The translations under genes and the position numbers were made by a program. This document shows, one piece after another, positions 26,556-34,503 of a DNA stretch of 64,000 bases; positions within the stretch are counted from its first letter, which is position 1; every line of letters starts with the position of its first letter. The notes below the pieces were generated by a model that did not search any database, was not told the origin of the DNA, and saw only the letters and a list, made by a program, of their open reading frames with translations. The DNA lies in the NCBI RefSeq assembly GCF_900187325.1, contig NZ_FZMZ01000006.1, forward strand, positions 744,001-808,000, in the 5' to 3' direction. The DNA is from Virgibacillus ndiopensis (GTDB lineage: Bacteria; Bacillota; Bacilli; Bacillales; Amphibacillaceae).

Positions 26556-27485
26556 TTGAGAAAGTTAGAATTATCATTTGATGAGGCACTAGAAGTCTGC
26601 AAAGCGATGGGGAATAAACATAGAATGTCCATTTTGCGTTTATTAAGTGAACGTCCACATAATGTAAATGAACTATCGAAAAAGTTAGGGTTGCCGTTCT
26701 CGACTACTGCTGTAAATGTGCAAAAGCTCGAGGATGCTAATTTAATTACAACAGAATTAATACCTGGACGTGGAACACAAAAGATAAATAAAAGTAGCTT
26801 TGATCAAATCATTGTTGATATTGGGCCACATGAGAACAGTAGGAATGATCAGATCGTTACATATGATATGCCTATTGGCGGGTATAGTGATTGTACAATC
26901 GAGCCTAGCTGTGGGATTGTAAGTGAGCACGACTATATTGGTGTTCAAGATGATCCAAGTTCCTTTTTTGAATTAGACAGGAATAAGGCACAATTAGCAT
27001 TTTTCCGGATGGGGTCGTTAGAATATCGTTTTCCTAATAGTAACGCCAACGGAAAAAATATCGAGCAGCTGGAATTTAGCGCTGAAATTTGTTCAGAAGC
27101 TCCATTACATAAGTTAAACTGGCCGTCAGATATAACAGTTTGGGTAAATGAAGTAGAGATAGGAACATGGACATCACCGAGTGATTTTGGTGGAGAGCGA
27201 GGTTTTCTCACTCCGGATTGGTGGTTAACCAATCATACACAGTACGGACTATTGAAAAATTGGAAGATTAATAAAGAAGGTTTTTTTATTGAAGGTGTGA
27301 AACAAGAGGGGACGAAAACAATTAAGGATTTAACGATAGAGAAGAAGCCTTATATATCATTCAAAATTGGAATAAAGGAAGATGCGGTGAACAAAGGTGG
27401 TTTGAATTTATTTGGTCATAAGTTTGGCAACCATGAACAGGGGATCATTATGAAGCTTCAATATAAGAATGAGAATAAACTATAG
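26556..27485 (+). CDS. ArsR-like winged-helix regulator with C-terminal sensor
   Basis: A 309-aa protein. Residues 1-85 form an ArsR-type winged helix (CKAMGNKHRMSILRLLSERPHNVNELSKKLGL), followed by a long beta-rich region (about 115-305) of unknown fold with many aromatics. The start is TTG after AAGGCGTGAG. ArsR-like regulators with such an extension occur near sugar-utilisation genes in bacilli. No metal-binding cysteine motif typical of metal sensors was noticed. Its likely target is the downstream GH43/ABC/GH2 operon, although 350 bp with repeats intervene. Confidence 0.75.
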   Translation: MRKLELSFDEALEVCKAMGNKHRMSILRLLSERPHNVNELSKKLGLPFSTTAVNVQKLEDANLITTELIPGRGTQKINKSSFDQIIVDIGPHENSRNDQIVTYDMPIGGYSDCTIEPSCGIVSEHDYIGVQDDPSSFFELDRNKAQLAFFRMGSLEYRFPNSNANGKNIEQLEFSAEICSEAPLHKLNWPSDITVWVNEVEIGTWTSPSDFGGERGFLTPDWWLTNHTQYGLLKNWKINKEGFFIEGVKQEGTKTIKDLTIEKKPYISFKIGIKEDAVNKGGLNLFGHKFGNHEQGIIMKLQYKNENKL

Positions 27486-27545
27486 TCAAAACCTGTATGT
27501 AGAAAGTTTTCTATTTTTTTGTGGGAATTATCCAATTTAGTGGAA

Positions 27546-27662
27546 ATACGATCCGTTTTATAGCAAATACGATCCAAAAATTAAAAATACGTGCCGATTA
27601 GCCAAAATACGAGCGGAAACCACCCAAATACGATCCAAAATCCCAAAATACGCGCCAAACGC
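27546..27662. repeat. Phased ATACG repeat array 4
   Basis: Six units start at 27546, 27567, 27587, 27607, 27628 and 27648, spaced 21, 20, 20, 21, 20 bp: AATACGATCC, AATACGTGCC, AATACGAGCG and AATACGCGCC. It fills much of the gap 27486-27829 between the ArsR-like gene and the GH43 operon. The rest of that gap is AT-rich and carries the cre site. Confidence 0.8.
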
Positions 27663-27795
27663 TAATTTTCGTGCCACCTGTCTACCGGTTGTTCCGCACT
27701 TTATCTAGACTGCTGAATCCCAGCAGTTACTTTTTTTATTTTTTATAACAATAAATATTGAAATAAAACATATATTTATATTATAATGATTTCAA

Positions 27796-27809
27796 TGAAA
27801 GCGCTTTAC
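27796..27809 (+). promoter_or_regulatory. CcpA cre site before the GH43/ABC operon
   Basis: TGAAAGCGCTTTAC fits the cre consensus TGWAARCGNTWNCW and lies 20-30 bp before the operon's first ribosome site, so carbon catabolite repression is likely. Confidence 0.75.
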
Positions 27810-27829
27810 AATTTTATGGGGGTGGGGTA

Positions 27830-28849
27830 ATAAAGTTATCGAAATATTTTTTTATCATCAGTGTAGTTACTTTTCTGCTTTATGGATGTGGAAATGAGGG
27901 TAGTGAAATGAATTATGTGAATCCAGTTTATGAACCAGTGTTAGCAGATCCAACCATTATCAAAGGCAATGATGGCTATTATTATGCGTATGGGACAGAA
28001 GATGCTTGGGGTGAGGATTTGGAAACGAAGCTGGTTCCAATTGTACGATCTACTAATTTAGTAGATTGGGAGTTTGTAGGTGAGGCTTTTGAAGAGAAGC
28101 CTACATGGAAAGAGGATGGTAACCTATGGGCTCCGGCAATTCATTATTACCGGGATAAGTATTTTCTCTATTACTCTATTTCAACTTGGGGTGATGCTAA
28201 CCCGGGGATTGGTGTTGCTGTATCTGAGACTCCAAAGGGACCCTTTAAGGATAAGGGTAAGGTATTTACTAGCAAAGAGATTGAAGTGGAAAATTCCATC
28301 GATCCATATTTTATCCTGTTTGAAGAAACACCTTATATGATATGGGGAAGTTTTCATGGGATTTACGGCATTGAGTTGTCTCCCGATGGTTTAACAACTG
28401 CAGGTGAAAAGTTTCAAATAGCCGGATCTGACTATGAAGCTCCAAATATTATTGAAAGAAATGATTACTTCTACTTTTTCGGATCAAGGGGATCGTGCTG
28501 TGAGGGTGCAGCGAGTACGTATCATGTTGCAGTCGGACGGTCCAAGAACGTTGAAGGTCCATATGTAGATAAAGATGGGAATTTCTTAATTAATAATGGC
28601 GGTACAGTTGTCTTACAAGGGGATCCGAATGGGAAGTTTGCAGGACCAGGTCATAATACGATTGTCACTGACGACGATCAACAGGATTGGATTGTGTATC
28701 ATGCAATTGATAAAAATGATCCACTGCTTAATTCCGGTGCTACAAGGAGACCTTTGATGCTTGATCAAATTGATTGGGTTAATGATTGGCCTGTCATAAG
28801 GGATGGCTACCCAAGTGAAGGAAAACAATCAGCACCAATCGTTCACTAA
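27830..28849 (+). CDS. GH43 arabinanase/arabinofuranosidase; signal-peptide start codon lost
   Basis: A five-bladed-propeller GH43 enzyme (313 aa from ATG 27908), like arabinan endo- or exo-arabinofuranosidases. The three acids are Asp14 (LADPTII), an Asp in NSIDPYF (about 129) and a Glu in YEAPNI (about 177), numbered from 27908. Upstream the frame stays open and encodes KLSKYFFIISVVTFLLYGCGNEG, a clear lipoprotein signal with a lipobox. Its initiator position (27830-27832) reads ATA, after GGGGGTGGGGTA, where ATG would be expected. So the protein either starts at a rare ATA, as a lipoprotein, or at ATG 27908 (GAGGG seven bases before) as a cytosolic enzyme. It leads an ABC-importer operon. 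Confidence 0.8.
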   Translation: MKLSKYFFIISVVTFLLYGCGNEGSEMNYVNPVYEPVLADPTIIKGNDGYYYAYGTEDAWGEDLETKLVPIVRSTNLVDWEFVGEAFEEKPTWKEDGNLWAPAIHYYRDKYFLYYSISTWGDANPGIGVAVSETPKGPFKDKGKVFTSKEIEVENSIDPYFILFEETPYMIWGSFHGIYGIELSPDGLTTAGEKFQIAGSDYEAPNIIERNDYFYFFGSRGSCCEGAASTYHVAVGRSKNVEGPYVDKDGNFLINNGGTVVLQGDPNGKFAGPGHNTIVTDDDQQDWIVYHAIDKNDPLLNSGATRRPLMLDQIDWVNDWPVIRDGYPSEGKQSAPIVH

Positions 28850-28867
28850 AAGGAGGAAGAAATCGAA

Positions 28868-30109
28868 ATGAAGAAATGGAAGTTAGTAGCAGCATTTATG
28901 ACAATTGCGTTGTTATCACTGGGTTTAATGGCATGTAGCGATGAGGAAGCTTCTGGAAGTGGCGAAAAGGAAATTCTGATGTGGAGTGGAACGACTGGAC
29001 CGGATGGGGAACTAATCCAAAAGAATATTGATCAATACAATGAAACGGATCCAGAATATAAAGTGAAACTAGTCAAAATGCAGGGTGAAACGCTAAATAG
29101 TAAATTGGCATCGGTTACACGTTCTGGGGAAGGTGTCCCGGATATCGCTTTGATCGCTTCTGAAAGTGTGTCCAATTACCAAAGTCAAGGAATGTTAGAG
29201 TCTTGGGGTAAGTACATTGAAGGAACTGATATCAAAGCTGATAATTATTTAGAAGCAGCATGGAATGTAGGGACAGTTGATGGCGAGCAATATGGACTTC
29301 CCGCAACGATGGGGACTTGGGTTATGTATTACAACAAGGATTTAGTTGATAAATATGCACCAGGCGCAGCAGATGACAACATTATTACGTATGAAGAAAT
29401 AGAAAAAGCAGGTGAAGCTGCTAAAGGTGATGGCATTTATGCATACGGTTTCTCTTGGCCGATGCAAAATTTTAATAATTTGTATTTACAAATGGGTGGT
29501 AAGTTTTCAGAAGATGGTAAACCAACCATTAATAATGAAACAGCAGTTGCTGCAGCGGAGGAGTTCAAAGACTTATATGATCAAGGCTACATGAGTGAAA
29601 ATGGAGAAGACGCTGTAAAGCTTTTCAAAAATGGAAAAATAATTTTTCTTCCAGAAGGAACGTGGATGTTAAGTGAAATGCAAAAAATTGAGGATTTTGA
29701 ATGGGTAGAAACATTTACGCCTCAATGGGATGCTGCCAATATTGTCCAAGGAAGCGGAGCAGACCAATTTGCGATGTTTACAAGTGAAGAACGTTCTGAA
29801 GATAAGGTTAAAGCCACAGTGAAATTTATTGAATGGCTACAAAGTAATCAGCTGGAATGGGTGAAATCAGGTGCTAATCCGACGGCACTTTCCATGCTTG
29901 ATAATGAGGAATATACACAAATGCCACAATCATTTCTATTAAAATCAGAAAAAGCACGTGATGCAATAACAATCGTCACAGATCCTGGTGCATCTCATAT
30001 ATTCAGTGAAATTGATAGTTCATTATGGGATATGATTCAGGGAAAAGTTGACATTAAAGAACAGTTGGGAAAAATCCAACAAGTTGTGGACGATAAAACC
30101 AAACAATAG
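28868..30109 (+). CDS. Sugar ABC transporter solute-binding lipoprotein (second system)
   Basis: A 413-aa family-1 extracellular solute-binding lipoprotein. The signal ends in LMAC with Cys23, then an acidic, Ser/Gly linker. The body shows MWSGTTGPDGELIQKNIDQYN, GTWVMYYNKDLVDKY and FLPEGTWMLSEM. AAAGGAGGAAG precedes the ATG, 18 bp after the GH43 gene. It forms a second CUT1-type importer with the two permeases that follow, again without an ATPase gene. The ligand is probably an oligosaccharide cut by the GH43 and GH2 enzymes of the operon. Confidence 0.93.
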   Translation: MKKWKLVAAFMTIALLSLGLMACSDEEASGSGEKEILMWSGTTGPDGELIQKNIDQYNETDPEYKVKLVKMQGETLNSKLASVTRSGEGVPDIALIASESVSNYQSQGMLESWGKYIEGTDIKADNYLEAAWNVGTVDGEQYGLPATMGTWVMYYNKDLVDKYAPGAADDNIITYEEIEKAGEAAKGDGIYAYGFSWPMQNFNNLYLQMGGKFSEDGKPTINNETAVAAAEEFKDLYDQGYMSENGEDAVKLFKNGKIIFLPEGTWMLSEMQKIEDFEWVETFTPQWDAANIVQGSGADQFAMFTSEERSEDKVKATVKFIEWLQSNQLEWVKSGANPTALSMLDNEEYTQMPQSFLLKSEKARDAITIVTDPGASHIFSEIDSSLWDMIQGKVDIKEQLGKIQQVVDDKTKQ

Positions 30110-30119
30110 CAATAGAAAT

Positions 30120-30148
30120 TGGGGAGGAATCGATACCTCCCTTTCTCT
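30120..30148 (+). terminator. Intercistronic hairpin after the second binding-protein gene
   Basis: GGGAGG (30122-30127) pairs with CCTCCC (30136-30141), followed by TTTCTCTTC. It probably lowers permease expression relative to binding protein, as at 1867-1896. Confidence 0.6.
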
Positions 30149-30174
30149 TCATCTATAACAGGGGTGAACATTAC

Positions 30175-31065
30175 ATGTCAAAAAATATAGCTAGACAAAG
30201 AAAGTTAAATTTATGGCCAGCGTTTTTTGTAGGACCACATATACTCCTTTTTATCGTATTTTTTCTGTTTCCATCTGTATACGGTATATATATTGCTTTC
30301 ACGGAATGGAATCTATTTACTTCACCTGAGTTTGTAGGATTGGACAATTTTAAAACTATCCTGTTTGATCAGGAATCGAGTTTCCATGATCAATTTTACA
30401 ATGGGTTAAAAAATACGTTTTTATTTGTCGTTATTACGGTACCGTTTTGTATTATTGTTCCTTTAGTACTGGCATCGGCATTGTTGGCTAAACCAAAATT
30501 ACATCGTTTGTTTCAATCGATATTTTATTTGCCATCGTTGTTTGCGATTTCAGCCGTTATGATTATTTGGCAATTTTTATTAAGTCTTTCGTATGGTCCA
30601 CTTAACAATTATTTTGATATATCGACAAATATGTTAAATACACAACCATATGCGTGGATAGCTTTAGTTGTGGTTACTGTCTGGTGGTCCATTGGTGCTA
30701 ATATGATTATTTACCTGGCTGCATTAAACGGTGTCTCGAAAGATTTAATGGAAGCAGCTGAATTGGATGGTGCAGGAGCTGTTAGCAGATTCTTTAAGAT
30801 TTCACTCCCCAGTATTAAATATCAAATCCTGTTCACAACTGTCATGACAACGATCGCGCAATTTAATGTATATGGTCAACCTTTAATGCTGACAGGCGGT
30901 GGACCAACAGATTCTACGCGCGTGTTACTAATGGATATTCAACAAAATGCATTTGGAAAAGGGATATCTATTGCTGGAGTATCATCAGCTATGGCAGTTA
31001 TGCTCGGAATTTGCATTATGATTGTATCAGCATTTCAATTTATTTTACTACGAGATAGGGATTAG
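30175..31065 (+). CDS. Sugar ABC transporter permease (MalF type, second system)
   Basis: A 296-aa permease with six predicted helices. The EAA loop reads MEAAELDGAGAVSRFFKISLPSI near residues 200-222. GGGGTG lies before the ATG. It is followed closely by its MalG-type partner (11 bp between the stop and that ATG). Confidence 0.92.
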   Translation: MSKNIARQRKLNLWPAFFVGPHILLFIVFFLFPSVYGIYIAFTEWNLFTSPEFVGLDNFKTILFDQESSFHDQFYNGLKNTFLFVVITVPFCIIVPLVLASALLAKPKLHRLFQSIFYLPSLFAISAVMIIWQFLLSLSYGPLNNYFDISTNMLNTQPYAWIALVVVTVWWSIGANMIIYLAALNGVSKDLMEAAELDGAGAVSRFFKISLPSIKYQILFTTVMTTIAQFNVYGQPLMLTGGGPTDSTRVLLMDIQQNAFGKGISIAGVSSAMAVMLGICIMIVSAFQFILLRDRD

Positions 31066-31076
31066 AGGTGAATGGG

Positions 31077-31913
31077 ATGAAACAAAAAAAGACGACAAAA
31101 ATAACAGCCTTTTCCTTCTTGGTTATTATGGCTATTTTATGGGTTGGACCACTTCTTTGGGCACTTTTTACATCGTTTAAATCACGAGAAGAAATCCAGT
31201 CAGTTGGGTTTAACTTTCTGCCAATCCATTGGACGATAGGGAATTATCAGGAGTTGCTATTTGATAATGCTTCTACTCCAATTGTCAAATGGTTTTTGAA
31301 TTCCTTAATCATCTCTGTTTGTCATGTCGCATTGGTTTTGGTAGTAGCTTCACTAGCAGCATATGGCTATTCGAGAATGAAATTTAAGTGGCGTGACACC
31401 ATTTTCATGTGTTTATTAGCCTCCATGATGTTTCCAGGTGTTGTAAATCTTATTCCACTATATTCCGTTATGGATACACTTGGATGGGTGAACAATCTGC
31501 TGGCAATAATTGTTCCCGGTGCTGCAAGTGTTTTTAATGTTTTTCTAATTCGACAGTTTGCCATGGGAATTCCACGAGCATTGGATGAATCAGCAAAAAT
31601 GGATGGTGCGAATGAATTTCAGATTTTTATAAAGGTTATTCTACCTCTGATACGGCCGGTATTGGCAGTAGTTGCACTATTTAGTTTTACTGGATCCTGG
31701 AATGATTTCTTATGGCCATCTATCATTATAAATGATGTTGAAAAATTGCCGATTACACCAGGATTGCAATTGCTTCAAGGACAATATATTACATACCCTG
31801 GTCTCGGGACAGCAGGTGCATTGATTGCTTTAGTCCCAACATTTTTACTTTATTTGTTTGCGCAAAAATATTTCATGCAATCGATGACACTTCAAGCTGG
31901 GATAAAAGAATAA
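31077..31913 (+). CDS. Sugar ABC transporter permease (MalG type, second system)
   Basis: A 278-aa permease with six helices and the EAA loop DESAKMDGANEFQIFIKVILPL near 170-191. A GTG at 31068 is in frame, but it forms part of the ribosome site GAGGTG that serves the ATG at 31077, so the later start is chosen. The C-terminal QSMTLQAGIKE is typical of the family. Confidence 0.92.
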   Translation: MKQKKTTKITAFSFLVIMAILWVGPLLWALFTSFKSREEIQSVGFNFLPIHWTIGNYQELLFDNASTPIVKWFLNSLIISVCHVALVLVVASLAAYGYSRMKFKWRDTIFMCLLASMMFPGVVNLIPLYSVMDTLGWVNNLLAIIVPGAASVFNVFLIRQFAMGIPRALDESAKMDGANEFQIFIKVILPLIRPVLAVVALFSFTGSWNDFLWPSIIINDVEKLPITPGLQLLQGQYITYPGLGTAGALIALVPTFLLYLFAQKYFMQSMTLQAGIKE

Positions 31914-31932
31914 CGAATACGAGGTGGGAGAA

Positions 31933-32454
31933 ATGAACAGATCCTTTGAACGGAAAGTAATGTATGTGGCTAGTGGATGGCAGTTATTTACAGGACTTAT
32001 AACGATATTCTTTTATTCGTTTTATATAAAAAGTCAGGGCAGTGATATGGAGCAGTTATCCTTTTTTCAGATGAAAGGTGTTCAAGAAATTTTTGATACG
32101 CTATATATGTTTTCCATTACGTATGGTCTGTTGTTTGTTGTCATTGCAATTCTGAACATTATTTTTGTAAAACGAATGGTGAAGGATAACACCGTTCACT
32201 ACAAATTGCCTGTTTATTGGGTCATACTCGCAGTGGTGTTTTTCTTTTTATCGGATTTTATTAGTGTAGCACTTTGTTTAGTAGCGGCAGTTATTGCCTT
32301 AGCGAAGAACAAACCAATCAAGAAAAGCGCAAGCGCACGTGTAGCGACGTGTGGACTGCGCCCTGCCAAGCAGGGTGGTTCGGTGTTGCCGCGTAAAGCG
32401 GCGGTTTTAATCGAACATTCCTCAGCTGGAGATAAAGGAAACTCGGGTGAGTAG
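31933..32454 (+). CDS. Small membrane protein with repeat-derived C-terminus
   Basis: A 173-aa protein with about four membrane helices (residues 10-30, 55-75, 95-115 and 118-130). I do not recognise its family. AGGTGGGAG precedes the ATG at 31933; an in-frame GTG at 31924 lies within that site. From about residue 133 (KSASARVATCGLRP...) the frame runs into a dispersed intergenic repeat, so the last 40 residues are encoded by repeat DNA and the original stop was probably lost. The gene is last in the ABC operon before the GH2 gene, and may be an accessory protein like other small proteins near sugar importers. Confidence 0.6.
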   Translation: MNRSFERKVMYVASGWQLFTGLITIFFYSFYIKSQGSDMEQLSFFQMKGVQEIFDTLYMFSITYGLLFVVIAILNIIFVKRMVKDNTVHYKLPVYWVILAVVFFFLSDFISVALCLVAAVIALAKNKPIKKSASARVATCGLRPAKQGGSVLPRKAAVLIEHSSAGDKGNSGE

Positions 32455-32545
32455 CGAATCGATGTTGACCTTATCGTACGGAGGTGAGGGAAGTCCATCA
32501 GTCGCTGGGCGCTGGAGCTGGACATCGCTCGTTATGTGCTAGCAT
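32322..32545. repeat. Dispersed GC-rich Bacillaceae intergenic repeat
   Basis: The stretch with AGCGCAAGCGC, CTGGAGATAAAGGAAACTCG, GTGAGTAGCGAATCGATGTTGA, GGAGGTGAGGGAAGTCCA and GGGCGCTGGAGCTGGACA resembles a widespread repeat of Bacillus relatives, recognised from memory. It overlaps the 3' end of the membrane-protein frame and reaches into the gap before GH2. The boundaries are approximate. Confidence 0.6.
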
Positions 32546-32624
32546 ATTTCAGCCCCAAATTTTATAATTTTTTACTTTTTATGAACTATGGCTAAAACTG
32601 CTTAAGATTAAAGGAGAGAATCGA

Positions 32625-34424
32625 ATGACGTACAGAACTGAATACCCTAGGCCACAATTTGTAAGAGAGAAGTGGTTGAATTTGAACGGGGTATGGGATT
32701 TTGCTTTTGACAATCAAAATAATGGAGTGAAAGAACAATGGTTTAAAACGGATAAGACATTCGACCATACAATCAATGTACCTTTTGCATATCAATCAAA
32801 GCTTAGCGGAATTAATGACCGCTCTTTTTGTGATCATGTGTGGTACCGAAAATCAATTTCAGTCCCTAAAGAGTGGAGCAATCAACGTATACACCTACAT
32901 TTTGGTGCGGTAGACTATCGAGCGTGGATCTATGTTAATGAACAATTTGTTGGGTTTCACGAGGGTGGCCATGTGTCTTTTTTTATTGATATTACCGATT
33001 ATTTAACGTGGAATGAAGATACATTAGTTGTAAGAGTAGAGGATCCATCAACAGATGAGACCATTCCAAGGGGAAAGCAATTTTGGAATGAAAAATCAGA
33101 TGCTATTTGGTACACGAGGACAACTGGAATTTGGCAAACGGTTTGGCTCGAGCCAGTTAATTCAACCAGTATATCCAAGTTACGATTAACACCGGATATC
33201 GATCGTGGCGACATAAAAGTTGAGTTCGACGTTCAAGGTGATTTTACAGACAAACAAGTAGCTATTGAAATCGTTTATAAGAATAAGCGTGTAGTAAATG
33301 ATACGATCGTGCTTACTGAATCTTATAACAACCGTTCAATAAATCTTTACAATAAAAAAATTTTTAGAACATCATTTCATAACGCTGGTTGGAACTGGTC
33401 GCCTGAAAGCCCAAACCTTTTCGATATCAAGTTAGTTCTTATGAATGAAAACGATGATGTCTTGGATGAAGTTGAATCCTACTTTGGAATGAGGAAAGTT
33501 CATACAGAAAATGGAATGGTATATTTAAATAATAAACCTTATTATCAAAAGCTAGTTTTAGATCAAGGTTATTGGCCGGAGGGATTACTAACTGCCCCCG
33601 ATGATGACGATCTAAAGAAAGATATTGTATTAGCACAAGAAATGGGCTTTAACGGCTGTAGAAAACATCAAAAGGTAGAAGATCCGCGATTTCTTTATTG
33701 GGCGGACAAACTAGGTTTTCTCGTATGGGGGGAATGTGCTTCCTCACCGTCTTACAGTGAAGATGCGGCAGCAAGACTGATGAAAGAGTGGATTGAAATT
33801 ATCGAACGTGATTACAATCATCCATCCTTAGTGGCATGGGTTCCTTTGAATGAAAGCTGGGGAGTTCCATTTATTAAAGCTAACAAACAACAGCAGCATC
33901 ATTCTTTAGCTTTGTACCACCTCATTCACTCCCTTGATACGACACGCATCGTTATTTCCAATGATGGTTGGGAGTTAACAGAAACGGATATATGTGCTAT
34001 TCACAACTACAATCATGGTAGTAAAGACCAAAAACAAAAGTATCAATGGTTTCTAGAGTCTCTGTCAACAAAAGATGCCATCCTTAACGCCAAACCCGCA
34101 AAACGTGGTATTTACGCTGATGGTTTTAAGCACCAGGGAGAACCTATTTTGCTAACGGAATTCGGTGGAATTGGATTTAAAGTAGGTGAAGTATTGGGAT
34201 GGGGGTATACCTCGGTTAAAAATGAGGAAGAATTTGTAGAGGATTATGAGCGAATAATGAAGGCGGTTTATAGTTCAACGATTTTACATGGATTTTGCTA
34301 TACACAGTTAACGGATGTGGAGCAGGAAATCAATGGTTTATTAACTTACAATCGACAACCAAAATGTGATCTGGAGAAAATAAAAGAGATTAATGAGATG
34401 TGGCATCGAGATACGATTAGCTAG
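32625..34424 (+). CDS. GH2 family glycoside hydrolase
   Basis: A 599-aa cytosolic GH2 enzyme: sugar-binding jelly roll (about 1-175, PRPQFVREKWLNLNGVWDF), Ig-like domain (180-285) and TIM barrel (290-595). The acid/base is Glu410 in WVPLNESWG and the nucleophile Glu512 in ILLTEFGGIG. It is far shorter than LacZ (about 1,000 aa). GH2 covers beta-galactosidase, beta-glucuronidase, galactofuranosidase and arabinosidase activities, so the substrate is open. AAGGAGAGAATCG precedes the ATG. It is the last gene of the GH43/ABC operon, 170 bp after the membrane protein. Confidence 0.88.
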   Translation: MTYRTEYPRPQFVREKWLNLNGVWDFAFDNQNNGVKEQWFKTDKTFDHTINVPFAYQSKLSGINDRSFCDHVWYRKSISVPKEWSNQRIHLHFGAVDYRAWIYVNEQFVGFHEGGHVSFFIDITDYLTWNEDTLVVRVEDPSTDETIPRGKQFWNEKSDAIWYTRTTGIWQTVWLEPVNSTSISKLRLTPDIDRGDIKVEFDVQGDFTDKQVAIEIVYKNKRVVNDTIVLTESYNNRSINLYNKKIFRTSFHNAGWNWSPESPNLFDIKLVLMNENDDVLDEVESYFGMRKVHTENGMVYLNNKPYYQKLVLDQGYWPEGLLTAPDDDDLKKDIVLAQEMGFNGCRKHQKVEDPRFLYWADKLGFLVWGECASSPSYSEDAAARLMKEWIEIIERDYNHPSLVAWVPLNESWGVPFIKANKQQQHHSLALYHLIHSLDTTRIVISNDGWELTETDICAIHNYNHGSKDQKQKYQWFLESLSTKDAILNAKPAKRGIYADGFKHQGEPILLTEFGGIGFKVGEVLGWGYTSVKNEEEFVEDYERIMKAVYSSTILHGFCYTQLTDVEQEINGLLTYNRQPKCDLEKIKEINEMWHRDTIS

Positions 34425-34452
34425 GATGCCGTGTATTCAGAAAGAAATGGAC

Positions 34453-34490
34453 AAAATCCACTGTCAATCGTCTGACAGTGGATTTTAACT
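34453..34490. terminator. Bidirectional terminator between GH2 and fucP-like gene
   Basis: AAAATCCACTGTCA (34453-34466) and TGACAGTGGATTTT (34473-34486) form a perfect 14-bp stem with a 6-nt loop, A-rich on one side and T-rich on the other. Confidence 0.88.
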
Positions 34491-34503
34491 TAGTAGACAG
34501 CTA

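Noticed and set aside
5-27662. ATACG arrays as CRISPR arrays
   Set aside because: Repeats are only about 10 bp and degenerate, spacers are 10 bp, and no cas genes are present.
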